Of a stretch of 64,000 nt of DNA, positions 22,427 through 34,860 are shown piece after piece (within the stretch, counting starts at the first letter, position 1; every line of letters starts with the position of its first letter). Location: contig NC_087080.1 in the NCBI RefSeq assembly GCF_026151205.1, positions 1,963,096-2,027,095 on the forward strand, in the 5' to 3' direction. The DNA is from Bolinopsis microptera. Its lineage: Eukaryota > Ctenophora > Tentaculata > Lobata > Bolinopsidae. The position numbers and the translations under genes are program-made. The notes under the pieces were generated by a model. That model did not search any database, was not told the DNA's origin, and worked only from the letters and a program-made list of their open reading frames with translations.

Positions 22427-22884
22427 TAAATCGCTCGCCCAAATTTTAAGAAAATTCTTGTGAAAAGGCCCTTTAGGCATGAAAGTGATCTTGTAGGTTT
22501 ACAACCTACCAGGACGCGCGCCGAGTTGGACTCGTCGACGGTCCAATATATGGAACAGATATTTTACGAGTATCACCCGTTAAAAGTGATCTGGATCGGT
22601 GTATTATTGGACGCTGATTCCGAATCACCCCCTATGACGTAGGGTTAAAATGCTTCCCTGGAGAGTTATGGGCAAAAAACCGTTTTGGTCACGTGACAGG
22701 CTAGTAAAACGTGAATTCGATTATTTAGGGTTAGGGTTAGGGTTGTGGTTCATGGTTAAGATTATGGATAGCTTCGGGGTTATGGTTAGGGTTAGGGTCG
22801 GGATTAGGGTTTATGTAAAACCGTTTTGTACAGCTGCAAAACCAAAAAAACCAAAGTCACGTGAAATTTTTGGGCGAGCGATTT
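22427..22884 (+). mobile_element. MITE with telomere-like TTAGGG core, copy 1
   Basis: Ends read CTACTAAATCGCTCGCCCAA at left and the inverted TTGGGCGAGCGATTTA at right. The core has TTAGGGTTAGGGTTAGGG and more degenerate TTAGGG units at about 22726-22815. On either side of the core are GGTCACGTGACAGGCTAGTA and a GTCACGTGAAATTT end. Copies 2 and 3 share this whole plan. Confidence 0.75.
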
Positions 22885-23319
22885 ATTACTGGGCCGCGCT
22901 CAGCCTGTCATTCCGCCAAATCTTCATTCCGCCAAATCTTTATTCGGCTATTTATGTTAATGAACATAATAGCCTGGGGTCCTCAGGTAAGCGATTTAGT
23001 GAAAGCCCCTTTGCGCGGCGTCAGTAAATTTTCAAGTTCACGCGAAAAATAGTCTCATTTTCTGGCACTTTGTTCTCGCGACGGGAGTGAATCACTAATT
23101 AGCTCACTACTTACAACTTAACTCACAAGCCTTCGGCGGCGCGCGCGAAAAGTGGCATGCAACGTATGTCAAAGCAGACCGGAAGCATATACTCTGGCTC
23201 CTCACCTAAAGCTAACCATGTGCCTTTGGCGGGCGCGCGCTATACTATCAACTATCGACGGATGACACTCCATATATAAATTGTAAATACTCGTCTAAAT
23301 TTCTTCGAAGGGGGTTGTT

Positions 23320-23708
23320 CCGCTTCTACTAAATCGCTCGCCCAAATTTTAAGAAAATTCTTGTGAAAAGGCCCTTTGGGTATGAAATTGATCTTAATCG
23401 GTGTATTTTTGGACGCTGATTCCGAATCATCTCCCATGACGTAGTATAGGGTAAAAATGCTTTCCTGGAGAGTTATGGGCAAAAAACCGTTTTGGTCACG
23501 TGACAGGCTAGTAAAACATGAATTCGATTGTTTAGGGCTCGGGTTAGGGCATAGGGTTAGGGTTGTGGTAAGGGTTATGGTTAGCTTCGGGGTTATGGTT
23601 AGGGTTAGGGTTGGGATTAGGGTTTATGTAAAACCGTTTTGTACTGCTGTAAAACCATAAAAACCAAAGTCACGTGAAATTTTTGGGCAAGCGAATTAGT
23701 AAGAGCCG
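23320..23708 (+). mobile_element. MITE with telomere-like TTAGGG core, copy 2
   Basis: Same plan as the copy at 22427: CTACTAAATCGCTCGCCC at left, a TTAGGG-rich core at about 23530-23625, and TTGGGCAAGCGAATTAGTA at right. Divergence from copy 1 is low. Confidence 0.75.
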
Positions 23709-23799
23709 GGTTGTTCATATGACATATATTACGTATAACGTTATCAGCCGAGTAGAGGGGGGTTTCCAAATCACAAATGCTTACGGTTGATTATATTAC

Positions 23800-23800
<1 letters not shown>

Positions 23801-23834
<34 letters not shown>
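23801..23834 (+). repeat. Poly-G tract
   Basis: About 31 or more consecutive G. It is followed by TTGGTCGTTGATTACGTAAT, which resembles the TCGTTCACATATTACGTAAT end of the AGGGGTCGTTC family. The tract length is likely variable or an assembly estimate. Confidence 0.8.
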
Positions 23835-23835
<1 letters not shown>

Positions 23836-24589
23836 GGTCGTTGATTACGTAATCAACATTTTCTTTTTTACCCTCTACACTCTAGTCCAGAATAATAACA
23901 ATTTGAAAATACTTTAATTCAAATTCCACTCAACTTTATATTCAATATTACTCTGATTGTGATAAAATTTAGAAATTTATCGAATATCCGGATGATAATT
24001 AATCACTCTACACTCGACTGTCACGTGACTTTTTCAATCCGTTCTCTAGCTAGCCCTGAACAATTATTCGAAACCCTAACCACTAACCCTCTAATCTGAT
24101 TCTAACCCTAACCCAATCCCTAACAAAATGCAAAAGCATATGTTGTAGATTTATAACCTACCAAGACCAAAGACGTGCGCCGAGTTGGACCAGGCTATTA
24201 TGTTCACAAACATATAAAGATTCGGCGGATTACCTGAGGACCCCAGGCTATTATGTTCATTTGGCGGAATGACAGGCTGAGCGCGGCCCAGTAATCGGCG
24301 GAATGCCTTGTATCACGTTGTGACCCCCACGGTCGTTTCATATACAGGGGGAGCCGCGCACTCGTGCGCGGTGGGTCATACAACGTATGACAAGAAAATC
24401 CGGCTATAATAGTAAGTTAGTAAATATGAAATAGTTAATTCACCTAACCATGTGCTTTCGCCCAGGAGGCAGGCGCGCGCCACTGCAAGCGCAAGGGCTC
24501 TGGATAGAGTAAAGTAGTTAATAAAAAGTCTCTATTTATGAACATAATGATAAATATAATAGCCTGGGGTGATCCCCAGGTAAGCTCTG

Positions 24590-25880
24590 GTTAGAGCAAC
24601 TTTGACCCCAAACGTCATGAAGCAACCTTTACTCCCGGCTAAACCATTCGCTAAAATTAAAACCCAAAACCTAGACCTTTCCCTAACGAGAAATCAGACC
24701 AACTGGCACCGTTTTTGAATTATAAATGGTCATGTCACAATTTACAATTGAAACAGTTTTTCGCCAGATGAGCATTTTAACCCTATTCATGGCATTGTTA
24801 TGTGAAGTGATTTGGAATCAGCGTTAAAAAATTTATTAATTTGCAATTGAAGTTGATCTAAGCGTCACTTTTTTGTTTAAAAACAGTTAATAGTAATACT
24901 TACCTAGCTTGCTAGGTAAACATTGGGGGTTAACATTGTCCAAAATTGATCACATAATATGTGAACGACCCCTAAGCTATAAATCTACAATTAACAATGT
25001 GTTTATGACCACTAAAACTGGGGTCCCCTGGTCACAGGTAAAAATGTTTCGCCAACTCCTCAAGGTACGATTTTGGAATGGAGGCTTCCTTTAATTTCGA
25101 TGCGATCTCGGAAAGCAAACCTCCCCTTTGGAATACAAGATCAAAAATGAGCAGCTTGCTTTCAAAGTTGCCTCACTACTCACGTTGTGGGTGGGCGGCC
25201 GTATCGTGGTTTTCGCCACAGTAGTGGTACTGGTATATTCGGCATGAATAGTAATTATTATAGCATTGCCATTAGTAGTCCGCGGAATTGATACACGTTT
25301 GAACTTTGACGTTGATACACGTTTGACGTTGGTACACGTTTGACGCTGGCTGGCCGGGTTACATTGTGAATACTTCCCGAACTTCAGCAGACTTGATCCG
25401 TCGGCCGGCCAGCCGGCTAGGCTGGTTTGGATACTCCTGAGGCTTGATTCACCGTTATTTTATTCCTCTCCGTGAGAAGTAGGAATTGAGCAACCACCAG
25501 TACCACCCTCGAAGTTTTACTGTTAAACCACATCCAATTTATATAATCATTTAACTTGCCCGGGAAAGCAGATACTCAGGAACACGTGTTCAACTAAATA
25601 TTGTGTCGTCACATTTAGTCTGGAGACTTACCACATGGGAAGATGCTGCAAGTTTGGGCCTTACAGTTAAAAAGCTGATTACTGGGCCACACTAATATTA
25701 ATAATGAATTGTATTTGTTGTAATCTGTATAATACATATTTTGTTGATTATAATGTTATGCATTTTATGTAATTTATTGTAAATTTGTTGTATATTGCAG
25801 TAGTATGTAATGGGATTGGAGTGCTTTAAGTTTATCTAGGCGTAGCCAGTCCGTACGCCCTGGCTCCATAACATGAAGGA
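24590..25880. other. Spacer without recognised gene
   Basis: Short direct repeats of GATACACGTTTGA near 25290-25345 and a GCCGGCCAGCCGGC palindromic patch near 25402-25420. No gene recognised. Confidence 0.4.
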
Positions 25881-26264
25881 GGCTCTTAATTCGCTCGCCC
25901 AAAAATTTCACGTGACTTTGGTTTTTATGGTTTTGCAGCCGTACAAAACGGTTTTACATAAACCCTAATCCCAACCCTAACCCTAACCATAACCCCGAAG
26001 CTAACCATAACCCTTACCACAACCCTAACCCTAACCCGGGCCCTAAACAATCGAATTCGTATTTTACTAGGAGTAGGCTGTCACGTGACCAAAACGGTTT
26101 TTTGCCCATAACTCTCCAGGAAACATTTTAACCCTACGTCATGTCGTCATGGGGGATGATTCGGAATCAGCGTCCAAAAATACACCGATCTAGAACACTT
26201 TCATTCCCAAAGGGCCTTTTCACAAGAATTTTCTTAAAATTTGGGCGAACGATTTAGTAGGAGT
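25881..26264 (-). mobile_element. MITE with telomere-like core, copy 3 (inverted)
   Basis: Inverted copy of the 22427/23320 element. It starts GGCTCTTAATTCGCTCGCCC, has a CCCTAA-rich core at about 25965-26045, and ends TTGGGCGAACGATTTAGTAG. Confidence 0.75.
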
Positions 26265-26441
26265 GCATGAAGGACGTGCTTTAATCATAAATGAAAAGAT
26301 CGAATAAAACAGTTATTGGTAGTGCCAGTGGTAGACGGTAGTAGTGGTTCTGGTATCAGCTGGTTCCGAGATAACACATGGAAAAAGCGCAAAAGCTCGA
26401 CAATTCCATCCTTATAGTTATATGCTGTGCTTTTTTGCAGA

Positions 26442-26762
26442 CTGATTAGGCCAGACGAGGTAGATAGTTACATGGGACTCTGTAAGTGGTAGTGGTGAAT
26501 CTCATTTTACCACATTTTACCCGCGTCGACTTCTGATGCTACTCTTAATGACTTTCAAGTTTTAACTGGTACTATGGTCTATATAAACGAAAAGAAACTA
26601 GCGAAAGGAATTTGTGCGATGAAGTTGGCGAGATGTTTCTGCAGAATGCAGATTGATGAAAATCCACGTCTTGGAGTTGTCCGAAAATCAGACGATCAGA
26701 CAAGACCGATAAAAGTTCAACGTCATAAAACTGTTTTCATTTCTCCAGACAGATCACCCTAG
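26442..26762 (+). CDS. Two-exon 3' gene fragment, unrecognised
   Basis: Exon 26442-26480 follows TTTTTTGCAG and encodes LIRPDEVDSYMGL, ending with donor GTAAGT in phase 1. Exon 26560-26762 follows ACTTTCAAG and continues in phase with LTGTMVYINEKKLAKG and a basic, Cys-containing tail ending RSP-stop. An AATAAA follows near 26863. The phase match and poly(A) signal support a real terminal gene piece. Upstream exons were not found; a TTAGGG-core MITE lies directly before it. No family is recognised with confidence. Confidence 0.4.
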
Positions 26763-27070
26763 GATTGAGCTGTCCATCAACAGTTGGTCTTGGAGATGAA
26801 ACAGATTGCCAGAGAGGACAACATAAGTGTTTACAGTGTAATCTACTAGTTTTTAATGTCAAATAAAGTACTGATTTTAGATTCATTAATTGAGTATGTA
26901 GTTTTTGAAGCATATTTACAGGCCAGCCTCTTTGACATCGGCAATCTTTATTTACATTTGGATTGTTCATAAACACAAGATAAAAAATGCTGTATTTCAT
27001 TTCAAATTGAATCATCCTCAATAAAAATAAAATATCTGATCAAAATCAATAAAAAATATCACAAATTAAA

Positions 27071-30000
27071 TCAACTATGACCAAATATACCTTTTAGAGT
27101 TTTCTGAATGTTTCTATGCATGGTTCCGTAAATAATAACATTAATACATGCATTGAAGTAAACAAAACATACACTAACAAAAACAAAAGTGTGTGTTCTA
27201 AAAGACATGCGGTCGTCTCCAATGTAGCTGTAGATTATTAACACCAACTGAAAGGTTGACTGTCATTATACTGAATCTCAGAGATAGAATAAATTAGGTG
27301 TTTCAAAATTCACACTTGAGACAGATGCAGAGATATGGCATTGTCATTGGAACAAAATATTTAAAAGGATTTACTAATCTATAATTATATTAAAGTTGAT
27401 TGCAATTAAACGTACCTGGCTTGAAATATAAGGGATAAAACAGCAGAAAAAGGAGAGGTATACGATTAGTGTGGTTCTTGCTATCTTTTGCTGATACCTG
27501 AACGATTCATTAGTTAGCTGGGAATTCTGGGATTTTACAATCCAAAACAAATATATTAGTGATTCGCAAATCTAAAGCAAAAGCATTCATACCGAAGGTT
27601 CAGACTTTAATTATGCCTTCAAATGAACAATATTCTTCTCCAAAGAGAGCCTTCTAACATGAGCAAAAATGAGAATTAAGCACAGTACAAGAAATAACTT
27701 ACTTGCTCATTTTGCTGAACGCGGTTGAAGCGTGGGATATTCGTCTTAGCTGGGACATGACTGAATTTGTCAGAACACCAATAGACATCTTGCGGTTAGA
27801 GGAGTGCATGGAGTGGTTATCTACAGAACCGAATCTGAAAGAAATATATCGTTATTATCTTTATTAATGTTATTATCGTTATTAATTCCGGTTACTTGCT
27901 TAAATAAGGAAATTTACAGGAGTCAGGTGAGAATGCTATTTCTCAAGGAAATTAGAAGCCGTTGGAGGCTTATCTAAAACATGCGATAATTTCTTGGAGT
28001 TTGAATGCTCATTGATTTGCAAAACCGTTTGTTTGCTCACAAAATAAAACATTGTCCGCGATCGTGCGGTTTCTAACTTCCTCAAGAAAGCCCATTCTAT
28101 GTACCTAAATTAGGCGATTGTCCGGTTTATCTCAGACGGGTTGAGCTCTATAAATACTTTGATAATATAATAATAATATGGCAGGTAGTTTTATCTATAA
28201 CTGTAATCATCACACAAGTTCGTAGCTAAGATGGGCGAATATAAGAGATATAATTAGGGTCCGATATCAGATAAATATTATATATGTAATATGTAATTAT
28301 ATATAATCTATTTTGTCGACTGACAGTGCTCTATCGGAGAGCTGAGAGCTAAATATGCAAGCGACAGGTTAGAGTGCACTAATTAACATTTGCTAATCAC
28401 TAAATCCTATCACCATTTCAAATTTCAACAGTTTCTACTCGAATCTCGATGTTAAATCATATAAATCCTTCTAATTTTGACAGTACAGTTTAACTAGAGT
28501 CAGAAATACTCGAAGACTGAACCGCAGCATTGAGAATACTTTAAAATTGTAGCCAAAATTAGGGAGACAAAATTATGAATATTTCGACGTTCTTGACATT
28601 CCTATGTAGAACTATCAAAATGGAGGTTTCTGAAGAAAAATTTCGAAGCACACAGTAAAGGTAAAATATAATTTGGATCATCTAAACAAGGTGACTTCAG
28701 TAAACATTTTACAACTGACCTTGAAGTTTGAGGTATTAAGGAGAATCTCTTCGGAGCGTGTCGAGTAGGAGAAGCAGTCTGAGTGAGGCTGAGAGAGGAA
28801 GATTTGGGCATGCCAGACCTAAGATCAGCACCAGATGTCTGGTACTTGCTGTGATAAAGCTTGTGAGTTGGGGTGGAACAGGCGGACCTTGCTGAAACAG
28901 GAGAGGGAGTGTAATGGGATGCTGCTGCCCGGCTGTGTCGCCTCCCTGGATACGGTAATACTCTTTGAGTCGGGGTTGCTGGTTGCGATCTCCTGGAGAA
29001 ACATTGTCATTAAAACTTCAGTTATTGTTTTGAATTAAAACTTCAGTTAATGTTTTGAATTAAAACTTCAGTTATTGTTTTGAATGGGGATGAAAATTCG
29101 GAATGATTGTTTAAAAATATTTAATTTCATAGATGATATTTCATGTTAGAGCACCAAGGTTTAGAATGTCTAACAGTAACAAATGTTAATAAAGATAACG
29201 TACGGGGAAGTGTTGAGTGGACTATCTGAGCAGCCTCTCCCGCGGGGTGTTACTGCAGTAGAAGTGGGTCCGGACTGAGAGCGCACCTTGCTGCTCGACC
29301 TCAGCGGGTTGTGTTTATTGTGAAGGGGACTGCTGGACCTGGAGCATTTGGGACTGTTTGGGGGAATGTCTGAAATGTCAGTTATGTCTGAGACTGACGG
29401 TTTAGTTATGGCTGGGAGCTCTATGAAGTCCTCTGTTCCTTCACTGTAGTCGTCCATTGACTCGCACCCTTCTACCATTATGCCTATACCACTCTGAGGA
29501 GAGATCATGTGTAAATATAATGAAACTGAGGATATGTTTGATAAATATGATTAAGGTTATGTATCTGTGAAGTGTTTGAGATGAGTTAAATGTAACTGAT
29601 TTAAACCTCAAGGCTTGTTATCTCACTGTTATTCACTGATTGATTCAACTTACGTCTTTTGCGGTACTATTTCCGATAACTTCTCCGCCATCAGAGAAGG
29701 ATTTGCTCTTCCTGATTGTTAGGGAAGCGTGCCTCATGATTCGTTTCAACGTGTTCCCAACTCTGAAAGATTCATTAAATTTAGGATCAAATATATCGTT
29801 CCAAACGTTAAAAAGTTGACAAGTTTACACTGTCGTTTTCTGACAAATTTGCTTCTTTGGGCCAAGAACTATCCCTGAAAACCATCAGAAACCATCAGAA
29901 CCAATCGCCGGCCCCAAGAAACTCCCTTTTGAAACACCTCAAATGCAAAAATTTGTCAAAAAAGTGTTTATAAGCCTCGGATTTTTGAGTGGTCTTTAAA

Positions 30001-32273
30001 CTTTTGTCAGAAAACAGCCCCACATATTATTATGTATGTTTTTTATAAGAACAAATGTGGATCCGGAGACCATTATCCCAATCAAGCCATACAAGTTAAA
30101 TTTAGGAGGATGATAACTTACTGTTTTGGTTCGAGAACTTTCAGAGCTATTCTTAAGTAGCAAACTGTCATGACAGTGAGTGGTGCCACGAAATTCAGAA
30201 GTAGATCTAACACCAAGTAAGTCTGAAATATATTTAATTATAACAAGTGAAACTAACGGTAATTACAATAGATAGAATGTTATTATAATTGGAAGCTCTA
30301 AAAAGTATGTAGTAAATTGTGTATATTTCAGATTCAAGATATGTCATTATTACCAATACAAGGTAATTTTTCCATACCACGAAAAGAAAATTAACGGATA
30401 AAAGTGTTGAGAACTCACCCTATAAATAGGTCGAGGCAGCTTTTCACCCCCGGAGAAAATACAGAGATTATGGCTGTCATCAAATGTGTACACAGCTTTA
30501 TCGCCGGTCAGTGCACCCACGGCTACTGGCAGCTGAAAAAGTAAGTTTAAACAACCCTGTCAGAAAACAAATGTAAGTACAGTTTAACTTGATTAAATAG
30601 GGCGGAGATTCAGTAGCATATTTTACTGCATTTAAAATTTACTCAAACGACCAGTCTGCTGTATTAAAAAGTTCGATTAAATTAAAAGTGTCACCAAATG
30701 TCTGACTCACCAAACTCCAAAAAAGGCAGTAGAGCCAGATTAAGTACACCACAATGAAGGCCCTCTTTTCTGGCATTATAGCTGGGTACCTCACTGCATG
30801 TATTACAGCTAAATATCTGTCAACTGCAACTGCTATCATGCCTGGGTGAGGAAAGGGTTAGAAGAAGGAAATGAGAGGCTGTAAGGAAAGGTTACAAGGG
30901 TTATTTGATATACGGTGGGTTTTAGGACGTTTTGAAAAGGAAATTACTAGAAGAAATTACATTTTTTCTTTTTTTAGGGCATAAGAACATTTTTAGGGGG
31001 AACATTGGATTGCGAGGAAGTTTAAAAGCTTCTGAGTATGGGCCTTCGTTACAGATATTAATTATAAAATCACAAGACATTTCCCTGAACAAGTCGACAT
31101 CTTAATTAATATGTGGATCGAGACTGCTGTTTGGGGGCCCACCTAATAAATTGCTTACTGTTCCTTTATTACAAGAAATAAAATGGTGGTTGAGACATAG
31201 GGCTCATTATAATAATGGCATAATAGTACAATTCTCTAGGGTAACTAATCATGTCTGTAACGATTATGGGGCTTTACTTGAATTTACAGCACGATATGAT
31301 CGTACAGACAGGGCTGCTTTCTTAATCAATATTTGCAATTTCATTAATTTAAAATCCATCCTCACGAGGAATTTCTGCAGTAAACCCCTTTCCCAGCAAA
31401 CCCAGAATGTGATTAGAATATTGAATTTAAAGCCTCGTTATCTAGTTAAAGCTACGACAACTGACAAAATGTTGACATAATTTGGAGTGGTTAACTCTAA
31501 TAATGAGGTCTGATCGTCATCTTCTTACCATTTAAGTCCCATTACCTTAGTATTGCTGTTCCACTACTAAAGGTTAACTCTAATATTGAGACTAGACAGC
31601 TAGTTATAACTACAACAAGCTAACGACTGACCAGCAACTACGATCCTGAACGCGAAGGAATCAGCAACTCCGCTTATCAAACAAGCAGTGGGATCGGAGA
31701 AGATCCAGGCATTCTTGTGCCCCAGTGTCACCAGGAAGAAGACGGGCAGCTTCAGTCCGAGGATTAGATCACAGAGCGCCAGGTTGGTCAGGAATCTGGG
31801 GAAGTGTAATGGTTGGTGGGGTGTTTATCAAATACAGGGTGATTATGTATGGGAGTATGTGGGTACACTGCACAGACTTATAACTGTCAAAATCCTTGAG
31901 CAACCCTTGAAAATTGGAATACGTCAATCGTGGGTGGTAAATGGGAAGGTAGTCTTGAACAGTTAGGCAAAGTGAGGATTCGAATCAAATCCTTAACCAT
32001 TTGATCGACAATTCTTTTGCTATCTCTAAATATCATTTTGCCGTGAGGGTGGGGAAAAATCAAATATGATCACCTTACACAAACATAAAACAAGTCAGGT
32101 GTAACTTACATGTGAGGAGTGAGCCGAGCGATTCTCTTGATTTTCAAGAATAGGATGATGATGAGGAGGTTGCCAGCAATGGCAATGAGGGCTGCCAAGG
32201 ACATGATGCCCAGAGCAATGTTAATTCCCATTCCAGTGTCGGGGGAGTCCAGTTTCCATTCGTAATGTGACAT
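27071..32273 (-). CDS. Class A GPCR, amine-receptor-like, with long third intracellular loop
   Basis: Eleven exons (minus strand): 32273-32110, 31795-31632, 30841-30711, 30532-30419, 30222-30122, 29762-29654, 29493-29204, 28992-28720, 27834-27703, 27497-27416 and 27247-27071. Total 1737 nt, 578 residues plus TGA; all borders are GT-AG and in phase. TM1 is at about residues 17-43 with GNLLI (N1.50), TM2 has LALCD (D64), and TM3 starts at C93 with D100 (3.32) and DRY at 117-119. TM4 has W4.50; ECL2 has the partner Cys. TM5 has the P5.50 motif FVAPLTV, TM6 FCCFIP (Phe in place of W6.48), and TM7 Y550 (7.43) and NVIIY, with Val in place of P7.50. Asp3.32 with Tyr7.43 is the usual biogenic-amine binding pair. 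The third loop is about 275 residues, Ser/Thr-rich. It is a plasma-membrane receptor; ligand unknown. Confidence 0.92.
29034..29086. repeat. Short tandem repeat in GPCR intron
   Basis: Three close copies of a 26-bp unit beginning ATTAAAACTTCAGTTA, continuing from the inside edge of the intron. Confidence 0.7.
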
Positions 32274-32290
32274 TGCTATAGTCGCACTGA
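32274..32290 (-). other. Likely 5' UTR splice acceptor of the GPCR
   Basis: On the minus strand, CTAACACCTCAG ends at 32287, only about 14 nt before the ATG. This suggests that the first, non-coding exon and promoter lie further upstream (beyond 32.3 kb). Confidence 0.35.
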
Positions 32291-32299
32291 GGTGTTAGA

Positions 32300-34850
32300 A
32301 GGTTAAGGTAGGGCCAACTAGAAGAGAATTGTGGAGACAGATTTGCACGTGACAATTTTGCACGTGCATAAAAGGCTAGTTAAACGATGAGGAATAACGC
32401 ATTATAAATTGGGTGGTTTCTTGCACTGACAGTCTGCAAGTTATAACCAACCAGTAATGTCGTTCTCTGGAGTCTGGCCTAATCGTGGGAACACTATAAC
32501 TACTAATCTCTATTATACCACCCACCCTGTTCCTGCAATCCCCCTCACCCCCTCACCCCCAATCTCACCACTTTAAAAGGTATCATTGGTGAGTATTTGA
32601 CTTCCGCAATGATTATGGATCTCTATGGATGACGTTCCCGCGTCAAATACATGTATTGTCCAGGAAGATCAACAAGTAAACTCCCCAAAATACTCCCAGA
32701 GAGTGACATAAATACGGTTTAATACGGTAAATTTGGCAATCTGCCTTCAACGTCAGCAGCCACGCTTCCCAGGTTATAAATGCAATATCAATATCTATTT
32801 AAGAACTAAAATCCCAAAAACAAATACTGAAACAAGAATAACAAAATAGTCATAAAGTTAAAACAGAATATCAAGCACTACAACAACTAATAAGTGAGGT
32901 GAACGGAAAAAAAGTAAAGTATTCCGACCGTACGCACACTGCACAGCAATTCATTAACTGAAATCCTCAACATACTTAGGCGCTATCCCAGTTAGATGGC
33001 TTGACAAGATTTCATTTCATTATATTTGATCATGCACAAACAACATTTAATATTTAGCACGCAGAACCTCTCCTCGAGTTATCCCCGTGTATTAATATGG
33101 CCGGCTCACCTGAACACCTCTGATATTGTCGGGATGTGACAAAGATTCATATAGTCAGGAAAATCAATCGCTTGCTGCAGTCACTTCTTTTTTAGTAATT
33201 TCAGTTTGATTGGTTACGTCAAACGGCTTTGTAAGTATAATTGTCTGCCCATAAAATTAATGAAACGAGGTTAACTGTCAAGAGGCCAGAGTTACCGGCT
33301 ATTTTGAGGAGTTGGTTTGTTTTACGTTAAACAGCAGCAAATATTTATAATACAGGTGATGGTAATGCTTGGTAAGATGAAGTGCGAGCTATAACCAGGT
33401 CTTAAATTATTGTCACAAAGTTAAACAAGTTCATGGTTTGACAATGTAACCGTTTCCTTCAAAATATGTGAAGAAGACACATCAAAAAACCATAATTATA
33501 TTTCTGTCAATCACAGGAAATCCGCTCCTGATTTTCCCTGGGAATACTACATAGCTGTCTTAAAACTCAAATGTCAAAGTGAGAGTTGACAGTAATTAGT
33601 CACTCTCGAGGGAACACACCCACATATTTTACTTTTTTACACATATTTTAATAAATTGTACGCAAACTTTCCCTATTTTTGGTAGTGACACAAATGTTTC
33701 GCCCAAATATTTTCGACAATAAAATAATAAGCTGTCAAGTGATCGGCTATAGCATTGAAGTGATAGCTGTCAATGGTATGTGGCGTACTGAATCAGTATT
33801 ACTGATGCACTGGTAAAGCAACAAGATAATATACCTGCAACCTTTAAAGAATGTGAGATATTTAAAAGGAGGCACTAAACTGGCGACCGAAAATATTTAT
33901 AATTTTTTCAATCAAGCAAGCATGATCATCTCATATAATAGTGATGATATCTAAAATAAATAGTAGACTAAAAATATGAAGCGTGATGGAGTCAACTAAA
34001 TTCTCGTTACGAAGAAGTGGTGCAGATTTACAGCATTGCAGCAATCAAAACACACGGTTGCAACTCTGATGTACTCAACACTAAATGCATTTAGGATGAG
34101 ATTACAATTCACTCTTACTGCACTATTACTATTAGAACAAGAATCAATAGCGCAACTAACTTCACTGTGGAAACAGGAAATGAAAGCTTTTTATTAACAA
34201 AGTGAACAAGACAACGCTAACTCCTTAACTGGAGGTTGACGCAAATGAGATGTTGGCAGTTGGAATTGAGGCCATGTCACTCGAGACAATAAGATTATGA
34301 TGCTCATATTAACTACATGTCGCCTGTTGATACCGCCTTCTCTCGACTACTACTACCAGCACCAGTAAAGGTATGTAATGAGCTCGGGAGAGTTCCGCTA
34401 CCATATACGCGTGGTGGTAGTAGAACCATACTCTGAATTACCACTACCTAACCTGGTCATGGATACCTAAACTTTACTGGAGGGTTGACATGTGAACTTC
34501 AATTGAAGAGTTATCCAACTTGAACTGTGAACTTCAATTAAAGAATGAACCAACTTGACGGTGATTCCTGACGTTGTCACTTAATCAATCTTCACTAGCA
34601 CTAGCACTGATCACTGACGGTTTGACTTTGCTCGCTAGCACCAGATCCACTAATAAGAAGTGACTTTCATGCACTCCCAGTACCAGAACAGTAAAAATAA
34701 TTGTAAGCGTCCAGAGAGTTCCGGAGGGTAGGTAGAGGGCTCGGGTGGTTCTAGTACCACACCATACTCTTCATGACGTGAGCAGTGATACGCACTTTCT
34801 AATGTACCAGTACCAGGTTCTAGTTAGACAGGTTAGACGGTTCTAGTCAG
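32300..34850. other. Upstream region of the GPCR, no coding sequence seen
   Basis: AT-rich DNA with repeated GTACCAG/CTGGTAC-type strings at about 34340-34850, but no convincing exon. Confidence 0.4.
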
Positions 34851-34860
34851 AGTGTAACAG

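Larger units (their letters stand above)
20884..24973. mobile_element. Possible 4.1-kb element with AGGGGTCGTTCAC inverted ends
   Basis: AGGGGTCGTTCAC at 20884 and GTGAACGACCCCT ending at 24973 are exact inverted ends, each bordered by TA(A). The same ends bound a 120-bp copy at 56277-56396, so this is a family. The interior here is a patchwork of other repeats. The two ends might instead be independent fragments. Confidence 0.35.

Noticed and set aside
22726-22815. True telomere or chromosome-fusion site
   Set aside because: The TTAGGG units are degenerate, short, and recur at the same place in each MITE copy with genes on both sides.
22650-23660. Gly/Val/Arg/Leu-rich frames over TTAGGG repeats
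   Set aside because: Created by telomere-like repeats within the MITE copies.
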